Part shown: positions 1 through 9,400 of the stretch, one piece after another
Numbering within the stretch: position 1 is the stretch's first letter
Layout: every line of letters begins with the position of its first letter
Assembly (NCBI GenBank): GCA_023416745.1
Contig: JAEZHF010000031.1
Span: forward strand, 6,103 to 70,102
DNA: 64,000 bases
Direction of reading: 5' to 3'
Source: Bacillota bacterium
GTDB lineage: Bacteria > Bacillota > Clostridia > Christensenellales > SZUA-584
The notes under the pieces: generated by a model
What the model was told of the DNA's origin: nothing
Seen by the model: the letters and a program-made list of their open reading frames with translations, nothing else
Databases searched by the model: none
Translations under genes and position numbers: made by a program

Positions 1-12
1 AATCGTGCATCG

Positions 13-675
13 GTGCCGGATAATAACACCATGATGACACAAACGGATGTCGGCGATAAAAGTGCCGTATTTAGCGAATTTGAAAAGCACCTGATGGGCG
101 ATGAAAAACCGTCGCTGTATTTCCACGGCCTGCTTGGCGCAGGCGCGTTTCCGGAATGGCCGCCCTTCGACATGCTGAGTGGTCTTGCCGGCGTGGAGCA
201 GTCGCCGGTGCATCACCCGGAGGGCGACGTATGGCGCCACACGATGCTGGTGACGGACAACGCAGCAATGCTGAAGAGTCAGAGTAAGAATCCGCGCGCG
301 CTGATGTGGGCGGCGCTGCTGCATGACGTGGGCAAGAAGGAAACCACGAAGAGGCGCAACGGGCGTATCACCGCATACGACCATGACAAAGCGGGAAGGG
401 CGCTGGCTGAACGGTTCCTGCGCGACTGCGGCCAGGATGAGGCTTTTGTGCGCGAGGTGGGAGCGCTGGTACGCTGGCACATGCAGGCGCTGTACCATGC
501 GCGGCATTTGCCGTACTACAACCCGCGGGCGATGCGGGCGGAGACGGACATCGACGAGGTGGCGCTGCTGTGCCTTTGCGACCGGTTGGGGCGCGGGCCG
601 GTGACATCTGCGGACATCGAGAGGGAGCAGAGCCATATCGCCGCCTTTATCAGGAAGAGCCGAAGTGCCCACTGA
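13..675 (+). CDS. HD-domain phosphohydrolase, 5' end uncertain
   Basis: A 220-residue protein read from GTG 13. The frame is open to the left window edge and no ribosome binding site is visible before GTG 13 or ATG 31, so the true start may lie outside the window. The core resembles the HD domain found with CCA-adding enzymes: a conserved HHPEGDVWRHT stretch near residue 68, a metal-binding LLHDVGKKE motif near residue 103, and a later YDHDKAG. HD proteins of this type are metal-dependent phosphohydrolases, and the substrate cannot be read from the sequence. There is no nucleotidyltransferase domain, so it is a stand-alone HD protein. It ends about 60 bp before the promoter of the NRPS operon and is probably not part of that operon. 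Confidence 0.8.
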   Translation: MPDNNTMMTQTDVGDKSAVFSEFEKHLMGDEKPSLYFHGLLGAGAFPEWPPFDMLSGLAGVEQSPVHHPEGDVWRHTMLVTDNAAMLKSQSKNPRALMWAALLHDVGKKETTKRRNGRITAYDHDKAGRALAERFLRDCGQDEAFVREVGALVRWHMQALYHARHLPYYNPRAMRAETDIDEVALLCLCDRLGRGPVTSADIEREQSHIAAFIRKSRSAH

Positions 676-733
676 GCAAGCGGCTATCCGTACATGCTGG
701 GAATAGATACAAACCCCGTCTTGACGAATAATG

Positions 734-762
734 TTGAAACATAGGGAAACATATGCTAATAT
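734..762 (+). promoter_or_regulatory. Sigma-A-type promoter of the NRPS operon
   Basis: TTGAAA at 734-739 and TAATAT at 757-762 are separated by 17 bp. The first gene, with AAGGGGGA before ATG 807, follows about 45 bp later. A second -35-like TTGACG lies at 721. No operator palindrome was seen. Confidence 0.55.
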
Positions 763-806
763 AAGGCAACGGGCTTCGGGCTCGAGATTAATAAGGGGGA
801 AGACGA

Positions 807-2483
807 ATGAAGAAGTATCCCTTGAATCCGACCGAGATCGTTCGGGATCTGAAAGAGCTGACGGACAGAAGCGCCCGGCTTTATGCGGACAAAGAAGCCT
901 TCCTCACCATGACGGGCAAAAACGAATACAAATCGGTCACCTATGGACGGTTTGGTGAGGAACTGTGTGCGCTGGCCAACGCGCTGACAGACCACGGCCT
1001 TGCCGGAAGGCGCATGGCGCTGGTCGGCGAAAATTCCTACACCTGGCTGCTTTCCTATTTTGCAATCGTCAACACCAACTCCACCGTTGTGCCGATGGAC
1101 AAAGAACTGACCGGGGAAGAACTCAAAATCCTCGTGCAGCGTTCCGGCGCGGCGGTATTGTTTTTTTCGCCCGCGTACGCGGAGGAAGCGCGTCTGATTA
1201 AAGACGCCGTGCCCGGCCTTGTCACGGTATCGCTGGGGAAAAAACGGGATGCGGAGCTGTCGGTGGACGAACTGCTGGGAGAAGGTTTTGCACTGCTTGA
1301 GAAGGGCACAGACCGGTACTCCGGTATTGAAATCGACAGGGAGCGCACCTGCTCGATACTTTTTACGTCCGGCACAACGGGTGCCTCCAAGGGCGTGATG
1401 CTGTGCCACCGGAATCTCGCCGCCAACACGGTGTCGGCCTGCGAGCTGGTGCTTTTCAGACCGAACGACGTGCTGCTCTCGGTGCTGCCCATCAACCATG
1501 CCTATGAGGACATGTGCGGTATATTCGGCCCCATCCATTACGGCTGTACAATTGCTTTTTGTCCCGGCGTCAAGAATCTGCCGGACTGTCTGCAGCTTTT
1601 CCGCCCCACCGTGATGGTGCTGGTGCCACTGTATGTGGAGACCATCTGCAAACGCATTTGGGAAAAAGCGAAAAAGCAGGGTAAAGAGAGCAAGCTGAAA
1701 ACGGGAATCGCGCTGGGAAATATCGCGGCGGCGCTGGGTATCGGCATCCGGGACAAGCTGCTGCATGAAGTGCGCGATGGCGCCTTCGGCGGGCGGCTCA
1801 AGATCGTGATCAGCGGCGGCGCCTACCTGAACCCGAAGCTGGTGAAGGGGTTCAGGGATTTCGGCGTGACGATACTGAACGGCTATGGCGCGACCGAGTG
1901 CTCACCCATCGTTTCAGCCAACCGCAACCTGAGCCATAAGGACGATTCAGTGGGCTGGGTGGCTTCTTGCTGCGAGGTGCGCTTCGACGAAGGCGGACAG
2001 ATACTTGTGAGGGGTCAGAACGTGATGAAGGGTTATCTGGATGACGAAGCGGGCACCGCTGAAGTGTTTGATGGCGATTGGTATAAAACTGGTGATCTCG
2101 GGTACCGGAATAAGCAGGGATTCTTATATGTCACCGGACGAATCAAAGACATGATCGTTCTTAAAAATGGTAAAAATATCATGCCTGAGGAGATTGAATA
2201 CCTGATGCTGAAAAGCCCGCTGATTGCCGAGGTGATGGTGAAGGAAGCGCCGGGCGATGAGAACGGTTCGGACAAGCTCATGGCTATCATCTATCCGGAT
2301 CCTGCAAAGAAGCAGGAGCTGGGCAACCAGCTGCATCAGGAGCTGCAGGCCCATATCGACATCGTAAATAAGGAATTGGCCAGCTTTAAGCAGATCCATC
2401 TCTTTGCGCTGCGCGATACAGAATTCCCCAAAACAACAACGCGGAAAATTAAAAGGTATCAGGTAACATTCGGGAAGGTATAA
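807..2483 (+). CDS. AMP-forming fatty acyl-CoA/acyl-ACP ligase
   Basis: 558 residues of the ANL adenylating superfamily. It shows the P-loop LFTSGTTGASKG (near residue 188), the GYGATECSP motif, the YKTGDLG hinge region, KNGKNIMPEEIE and a C-terminal TTRKIKR carrying the likely catalytic lysine. Family members activate a carboxylic acid, usually a fatty acid, as an acyl-adenylate and pass it to CoA or to a carrier protein. An acyl carrier protein gene follows two bases after the stop, then a PPTase and an NRPS whose first module begins with a condensation domain. I therefore infer that this enzyme loads a fatty acyl starter for N-acylation of the peptide. The start at ATG 807 is supported by AAGGGGGA about six bases upstream. 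Chain length and the CoA-versus-ACP choice cannot be told here. Confidence 0.9.
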   Translation: MKKYPLNPTEIVRDLKELTDRSARLYADKEAFLTMTGKNEYKSVTYGRFGEELCALANALTDHGLAGRRMALVGENSYTWLLSYFAIVNTNSTVVPMDKELTGEELKILVQRSGAAVLFFSPAYAEEARLIKDAVPGLVTVSLGKKRDAELSVDELLGEGFALLEKGTDRYSGIEIDRERTCSILFTSGTTGASKGVMLCHRNLAANTVSACELVLFRPNDVLLSVLPINHAYEDMCGIFGPIHYGCTIAFCPGVKNLPDCLQLFRPTVMVLVPLYVETICKRIWEKAKKQGKESKLKTGIALGNIAAALGIGIRDKLLHEVRDGAFGGRLKIVISGGAYLNPKLVKGFRDFGVTILNGYGATECSPIVSANRNLSHKDDSVGWVASCCEVRFDEGGQILVRGQNVMKGYLDDEAGTAEVFDGDWYKTGDLGYRNKQGFLYVTGRIKDMIVLKNGKNIMPEEIEYLMLKSPLIAEVMVKEAPGDENGSDKLMAIIYPDPAKKQELGNQLHQELQAHIDIVNKELASFKQIHLFALRDTEFPKTTTRKIKRYQVTFGKV

Positions 2484-2485
2484 AA

Positions 2486-2710
2486 ATGTTTGAAAAAGTG
2501 AAAGACATCATTGAGGAACATGTAGACTGCACCAACATTCATATCGCACCGGAGACGGATCTGATCAGCGATCTTTCCATCAATTCGCTTGACCTTGTGG
2601 AATTGGTTTGTGCTTTCGAAGTGGCATTTGATATCGTGGTACCGGAGAAGGATATCCGCAAGCTGTCTAGGGTCAGCGATATCATTGGTTACCTGGAACA
2701 CCGGGCATGA
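2486..2710 (+). CDS. Acyl carrier protein (discrete)
   Basis: A 74-residue ACP. The phosphopantetheine attachment site is the serine in DLSINSLDLVEL, near residue 36, within an acidic four-helix carrier fold. It starts two bases after the ligase stop and overlaps the next gene by four bases (ATGA), so it is translationally coupled to both. Placed between an acyl ligase and a PPTase just before an NRPS, it most likely carries the acyl starter to the first condensation domain rather than serving bulk fatty acid synthesis. That role is inferred from context. Confidence 0.9.
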   Translation: MFEKVKDIIEEHVDCTNIHIAPETDLISDLSINSLDLVELVCAFEVAFDIVVPEKDIRKLSRVSDIIGYLEHRA

Positions 2711-3357
2711 AAGTTTTTTTTGCCGCTGCTGCGCCCATTGATCTTGCTTTGGGCTGGTCAGACGGTATGTGGGAGGAGAAGCGCGAACGTATAGCACGCA
2801 TGCGGCGGGATACCGACAAGGCGCTGGCGCTGACGGCCCACCGGCTGCTTTGCTATACGCTCAAAACCGTTTGCGGCTTTATGCCGCAGCCGGCCGACTT
2901 TATGTTGGAGCCAAAGGGCAAGCCATATCTAAAGTCGGTGCCCGATGTCCACTTCAGCCTCAGCCATTCTGGTGGCATGGCCATGTGCGCGCTGCACGAC
3001 AGCCCTGTGGGGGTGGATATTGAGCAACGCCGCTCTGTGGGCGCAGGCGTGGCTGAACGCATCATGACGGCGGAGGAACTCTGTCTTTATACGGAGGCGC
3101 CAGACAGGCAGCTGTTTTTCTTTCAAATATGGACGCTCAAAGAGGCGTACGTAAAATTTCGGGGAGCGGGTCTGGGCATGTCGATGAGTTCGTTCTATGC
3201 TTACCCGACCGGAAGCGGCGTCGCTACCGATACGGACTGTGAATTCTGGACGGGGCAACCCGCGCCGGGTTATCAGGCTGCGGTTTGTGCCAACAACGGG
3301 CTGCCTCCGCAGCTTTTGACAGTTGGTACCCGGCAGTTGTCTTTAATGAAAGTATAA
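2707..3357 (+). CDS. 4'-phosphopantetheinyl transferase, Sfp type
   Basis: 216 residues with the Sfp-family signatures: FSLSHSGG in the middle, the Mg-binding GVDIE near residue 101 and the later WTLKEAYVK motif. Sfp-type enzymes transfer phosphopantetheine from CoA to a serine of PCP and ACP domains, and their longer, pseudo-dimeric form suits NRPS carrier domains. Here the clients are presumably the discrete ACP (overlap of four bases with this gene) and the two PCPs of the NRPS downstream. Its presence inside the operon makes the unit self-sufficient for carrier activation. Confidence 0.92.
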   Translation: MKVFFAAAAPIDLALGWSDGMWEEKRERIARMRRDTDKALALTAHRLLCYTLKTVCGFMPQPADFMLEPKGKPYLKSVPDVHFSLSHSGGMAMCALHDSPVGVDIEQRRSVGAGVAERIMTAEELCLYTEAPDRQLFFFQIWTLKEAYVKFRGAGLGMSMSSFYAYPTGSGVATDTDCEFWTGQPAPGYQAAVCANNGLPPQLLTVGTRQLSLMKV

Positions 3358-3486
3358 AAACGGGAGAGTGGCAGCTTATATGATGCCTGAAACCGGATAT
3401 TTATTTGTTTAATCAGGGATTTGTTTTCGAGCGGTTCATCGGGGCTTCCGGTAAACTCGCGTTAATTGGGGGGTAAATACAGCAAT
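3358..3486 (+). other. Spacer before the NRPS
   Basis: 129 bp without a clear terminator or promoter. It holds a possible ten-codon ORF (3380-3412) with a poorly placed GGGAG and a weak CGAG/CTCG stem. I see no firm reason to call it an attenuator. The NRPS is most likely read from the upstream promoter. Confidence 0.3.
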
Positions 3487-6400
3487 ATGAACCAACAGAA
3501 CATCCATTACACTCTGTCGCATCCTCAACTGCGTATTTGGTATGCGGAGATGCTGCACCCCGGTACCGGCATGTGGAACAATGCCGGTACGCTCAAGATA
3601 AAAGGCCGTCTGGATTTACCACTGCTGGAGACGGCGCTTAACATAATGATGAGGGACTGCGACACGCTGCGTATCCGCATAGGTCAAAACGATGGGGTGC
3701 CGTATCAGTATGTAGCCGAGTATTCGTCTCTGACCGTCGACGTGATCGACTTTTCCGACCGTGGCGTGGAGAAGCTTTACGAATGGGACACTGTACAGAC
3801 TCACACGCCGATGCCGATGATCGACAGTAGCCTGTGTTATTTTGCGTTTCTGCGTTTGGGAGAAAACGAAGGCGGCATATATGCCAAATTCCATCACATC
3901 ATTTCCGACGCGCTGTCCATTGTCAGCTTTTCCAACCACCTAATGGGAGTATATCAGGCGCTGCTGGCCGGCCGCGAGCCGGAGCCGGTACGCGTCCGTT
4001 CCTATATTGATTACCTCAATGATGAACAGGCCTACCTTTCTTCTAAACGCTTTGAATACGACAGGGAGTTCTGGACAGAGTTGTTTAAACAGCTGCCAGA
4101 ACCCACGGTTTTGAAGCAGAAGAAGACCAACCATTACGGACTCAAAGCGAAGCGCCGCACTCATGTGATACGCCCGCGGCTGTCCAGACAGATACGCGAT
4201 TACTGTGCGCAGACGGGCGTTACCGTCTATTCGCTATTTCTATCTGCCCTAGCGATATACATCAACCGAATCACCACGAAGAAGGACCTGGTCATCGGTT
4301 CACCGGTGGCTAACCGCACCACCGCGCAAGCTAAGGATATGTTCGGTATGTTTGTGAGTACGGTACCCATCCGTGTACAGACAGAGGACGAGATGTCGTT
4401 CAGAGATTTCGCACAGGAGGTGTCGGGCAGGTGGTTCTCCGCTTTGAAGCATCAGAAGTACCCGTACAACCTGCTGATGCAGGATCTGCGCGGTACGCAC
4501 AAAGGGCTGGAAGCGCTGTATGACGTAACGTTGTCGTACCAGATCGGAAAATTCGAAAAAAACGCAGATGCGTTTACGCTGGAAGGGCGCTGGCACTTCT
4601 CTGGCTGGCAGGAACCGTCGTTGTGCATTCACGTTAACGACCGCGAGGACGAAGGCCGTTTTGTTGTGGATTACGATCACCACACACCACTGTTCTCCGT
4701 CAAGGAGATCGAATTCATTCATGCACACCTCATCAATATCATCCGCGATGGTATTACCCGTCCGGACACACCGCTGTACATGCTCGATCTGATGTCGGAT
4801 GACGAGTATGAACGCGTCGTATACCAATTTAATGCCACCGAATGCATGTTCCCGCAGGGGGAAACGCTGCTGGATCTTTGGAACAGGCACTTAGCGCAGA
4901 CAAACGGCAGCGATGTGGCTGTGATTTGCCGCGGAGAGTCCATGACGTACCGGCAGCTGGATGAGCGTTCATCCGCGATGGCACGGTACCTGCGGGACAA
5001 GGGTGTGGTCGCCGATCAAAGTGTAGGTCTGCTGGTGAAGCGTACGATGGACTACCCTGTCGGTGTTCTGGCGATACTCAAGGCCGGAGGCGCGTTTGTG
5101 CCCATTGATGCGGACCTTCCGTCCGAACGGCTGGCGTATATACTAAAGGACTGCGGCGCCAAGCTGCTGCTGATGTCGCCCGACCTCATGGAAAAATTCT
5201 CTGTAGATGAAAGCGTCACCGTAGTTCCCACCGATATCATTCTGGAACCTGTGCACTGCCCCGAACCCGTCTGCGTGTTCAGGAACCTGGCCTATACGAT
5301 ATACACCTCCGGTTCCACCGGACAGCCCAAGGGCGTGATGGTCGAACACCAGTCGATCGTTCATTTTGTTTACTCGCTCAGCCGCCTGTGGGATTTTTCC
5401 CCGGGCGCGCGGTTGCTGTGTGCCGCATCGATATCCTTCGACATCAGCGTTATGGAGCTCCTTCTGGCGATAATGAACGGTGCGGTGCTGGTGCTGGCGC
5501 AGGAACACGAAGTTTCCATACCGCGCAACATGGTGGAACTGATCCAGTCTGCCCAGGTCAATATGCTGTGTGTGACGCCGGGGCGCATGGAGCTTCTGCT
5601 GTCTGACAAGTTGGGCGCATCTTGTCTGCGTGATTTTCGTGAAATAGGAATGGGCGGTGACGTTCTTCCTGAAAAATTGCTGGCACAGGTTCAGCAGGCA
5701 ACCAGTGCGCGCATTATCAATTTCTATGGCCCTACGGAGATCACGATTTGTTGTACCTGCACGGATGTTACCAACACCCGGGTGCCCAACATCGGCAAGC
5801 CGATGCATAATGTAAAGGCTTATATACTGGACGCACACAAAAACCCGGTGCCCATTGGCGTGCCGGGTGAATTGTACATCGGCGGGCGTGGCGTGGCAAG
5901 AGGCTATATCAATAAGCCGGAGCTAACATCGGAACGATTTGTGAGAGATCCCTTTCGGCCGGGAGAAACGTTGTATAGGACGGGAGACCTGGTGCGCTGG
6001 TATCCGCTGGGAGAAATCGAATTTCTGGGGCGTATCGATCAGCAGGTCAAGATACGAGGCTTCCGAATCGAATTGGCAGAGATTGAAAACCGGCTGCTGC
6101 AGGTTCCGGGCGTTGCCGCATGCGCCGTCACAGACAGGGACGATGCGGACGGGCGCAAGTTTCTGTGCGCCTATCTGGTCGGCAATCCGCCGGTCAAAGC
6201 GGTACTTCGGGCTCATCTGCTGCGCGATTTGCCCGCATATATGGTGCCATCATGGTTTGTGATGGTAAACAGCCTGCCGTATAACACCAGCGGCAAGGTG
6301 GCTCGAAGCCTTCTGCCCGACCCGCTTGAGACCCATGAAGCGCTGGTCGACGATTATGTGCCGCCGAAGACCGCTACGGAGATCATGCTGGCAAAGATAT

Positions 6401-9400
6401 GGAGCGCTGTGCTGAACGTTAAAACCATTGGACGTAATGACAGCTTCTTTGATATCGGCGGCGATTCACTCAGTATCGTGCGCGTGCTGGCGCAGGTGCA
6501 ACTGCATTTTTCAGTGGAGCTGCGTCTGGAGGACGTGAACCTCTCGCCTTACCTTAAAGACTTTGCGTCACTGATCGACTCGGCTGAGGCGCAGGATTAC
6601 CGCCAGATACGGCCCATACCCGAACGTAAATATTACCCGGTGTCGTCCGCACAGCAGCGCATGTGGGTGCTCTCGCAGACGGAGAGATCAGTGACATACA
6701 ATATGCCTACCGCTTTTGTGCTGCCGGACAAGCCGGATTCACAGCGGCTTGGCAATGCGTTTGAAAAGCTTATTGCACGCCATGAGGTACTGCGTACCCG
6801 GTTTGTGCTGAAGGATGGCGAGCTGCACCAGCAGGTGGAAAAAAACACCTCGTTTATGCTGGAGCAGCTTACCTGTGAGCCGAGGCAATTAAAGGCGGTG
6901 CTCAAATCCCTCGTCAAGCCGTTCAACATGGAGCAGGCCCCGTTGCTGCGCGCGGCGTTGATCGACATTGGCAGCAACCATTTGCTTTTCATCGATTCCC
7001 ATCACAGCATCAGCGACGCACGGTCGACGGAGGTGCTGATGGGGGAACTGGCGGCACTGTATGCGGGCAAGGCGCTAGCCCCGCTGGCGCTGCAATACAA
7101 GGACTATGCCGTCTGGCAGCGTGAATCGGCCGAAACCGACACGATGCAGCGCCAGCGCGAATACTGGAAAAGCATACTGGAGGGTGAGCTGCCCATGCTG
7201 GGCCTGCATACCGACAGACCGCGTCCGCCGCAGCAGCGGTTTGAGGGTGCGAGGCACGGCTTTGAGCTGCCGCCGCAGACTATGGAAAAGCTGCGTGATT
7301 TTGCCGCTCGCCACGGCGGAACGTTGTTCATGGCGGTGCTTGCGGTGTACAACGTGCTGCTGTCCCGCTATACCGGGCAGGAGGACATCATCGTGGGAAC
7401 ACCGGTGGCAGGCCGTTCGCGCCCTGAACTTCAGGATATGGCCGGTGTGTTCATCAATACGATACCGCTGCGGAGTTATCCGAAGGGAAATCTCAGCTTC
7501 GCGAATTACTTTGATGCACTCAAAACCGGTGTATTTTCGGCATTGAGCAATGCGGACTATCCGTTTGAGCAATTGGTCACTGATCTGAAGCTTCCGCGGG
7601 ATTTGTCGCGCAACCCCGTATTCGATACGATGCTGATACAGCTTAAGTCGGACTTTCAGCCTCCGCTTCCCGGCGCAAGTTTCTATCCCTTTGATCCCGG
7701 TGTCTCAAAGCTGGATCTGACACTGGAGGTGTGTGAGCGCGATGGGCTGCAATGCCAGTTCGAATATAACACGCGGCTGTTTAAGAAGACGAGAATCCAG
7801 CGCATGGCAGCGCACTTTTGCCGACTAGTCGAGCTGCTGGCAGAAGAACCAGATACACACCTGGCCGATGCACCCATGCTGACTCAGGACGAACTGTGGC
7901 TGGTGACTCAAGGCTTTAACCAAACGGAGCGCCTGTTGGACAGGGACCGCACTGTGCAGTCCGTATTTGAAGAGATGTCAGTGCAAAATGCAGATAAAAC
8001 AGCGGTGATATCAGAGGGCGTTTCGCTGACTTTCCGGGAACTGAACGAGCGAGCAAACCGCTTTGCACATCTGCTGCGCGATATGGGGGCGGGCCGAAAT
8101 ACGGTGGTGGCACTGTGCATGCGGCGCTGCACAGACCTGATGGCCGCGCTGTTTGGAGTACTGAAGTCGGGCGGTGCTTACCTGCCGCTGGACGTGGCGT
8201 ATCCGGTGGAGCGGCTCAAGTTCATGTTGTCTGACAGCGGCGCGCGTATACTGCTGACCGACGGTTCGGTGGATGTGCCTTTTGAAGGGGAGACGGTACA
8301 TGTAAAGGACGTGGCAAACAGCGGCCCATGCAGCAACCTTCCGCCCGTTGACCGCCCTGAGGATACTGCATACGTGATATACACCTCGGGCTCCACCGGC
8401 CTGCCCAAGGGAGCGGTTCTGCACCGGCGCGGACTGCTGAATTTTTATGAGGGTGTCAGAGACGTGGTGAACTATGTGCCGGAACAGACGAGTGCTTCCG
8501 TTACGACCGTCTCCTTCGACATATTCGTCTGCGACGCGCTGCTGCCGCTGCTGTACGGCAGCACGCTGGTGCTTTGTACCGAAGAGGAGCTGCGGCAGGC
8601 TCATCTGCTGGCTGCACTCATCGAAAAGCATGATGTGAAGTTCATCCAGTTCACGCCGGCGCGTATGCGGGTGATGATGGACAGCGCCGCCTTCCGCGGC
8701 GCAATGGGGCGCCATATTGAGAAGATCATGCTTGGCGGCGAGCCAATTCCCGAATCGCTGCTGCGGCTGCTGAAGAAATATACGGGCGCGCGGATCGTGA
8801 ACGCCTACGGTCCAACTGAGGCTACGGTGTATTCGTCGTTCATGGACCTTACACACACTGATCATGTAACGATAGGGCATCCTATCTGCAACATGCGTAT
8901 GTATGTTTTGGATAGAAACCGTCGGCCTGTTCCGGTAGGAGTTCTGGGTGAGGGCTACATCAGCGGCGTCGGCGTGGCAGCGGGATATTTGAACCGTGAG
9001 GAGCTGAACAAGAAGACATTTTTGCCTGACCCATTCTGGCCGGGGCACACGATGTACAAGACGGGCGACGTTTGCGTATTTCTGGAGGACGGTGACGTGG
9101 AGATGTGCGGCCGGGTGGACCACCAGATCAAGATACGCGGCCTGAGGATTGAGCTGGGCGAGATAGAAGCAGCGATGCGCCAATTCAAGGGTATTGAAGA
9201 AGCGGTGGTCAAGGACTGGGGTGAGTGTGCGAACAAATACCTCTGCGGCTATTACGCAATGAGCGAGCCGGTGAGCGAAGAGGCGCTGCGTGCGTATCTG
9301 GGTAAGAAGCTGCCGTCCTATATGATACCTTCATGGTTTGTCGGTATGTTCGAGTTGCCCACAACGCTGAACGGTAAGGTCGACCGCAAGCTGCTGGGCG

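Noticed and set aside
756..1766. Long minus-strand frame of 336 codons inside the acyl ligase gene
   Set aside because: It has no RBS and no recognisable motifs, and lies opposite a clear ANL-family gene; it is a codon-bias shadow.
3380..3412. Ten-codon ORF before the NRPS as a leader peptide
   Set aside because: GGGAG lies about 13 bases upstream, there is no terminator after it, and no arrest motif is seen.
8011..9183. 390-codon minus-strand frame inside the NRPS
   Set aside because: His- and Arg-rich antisense composition typical of a shadow of a GC-rich gene; the plus strand holds a complete A domain.
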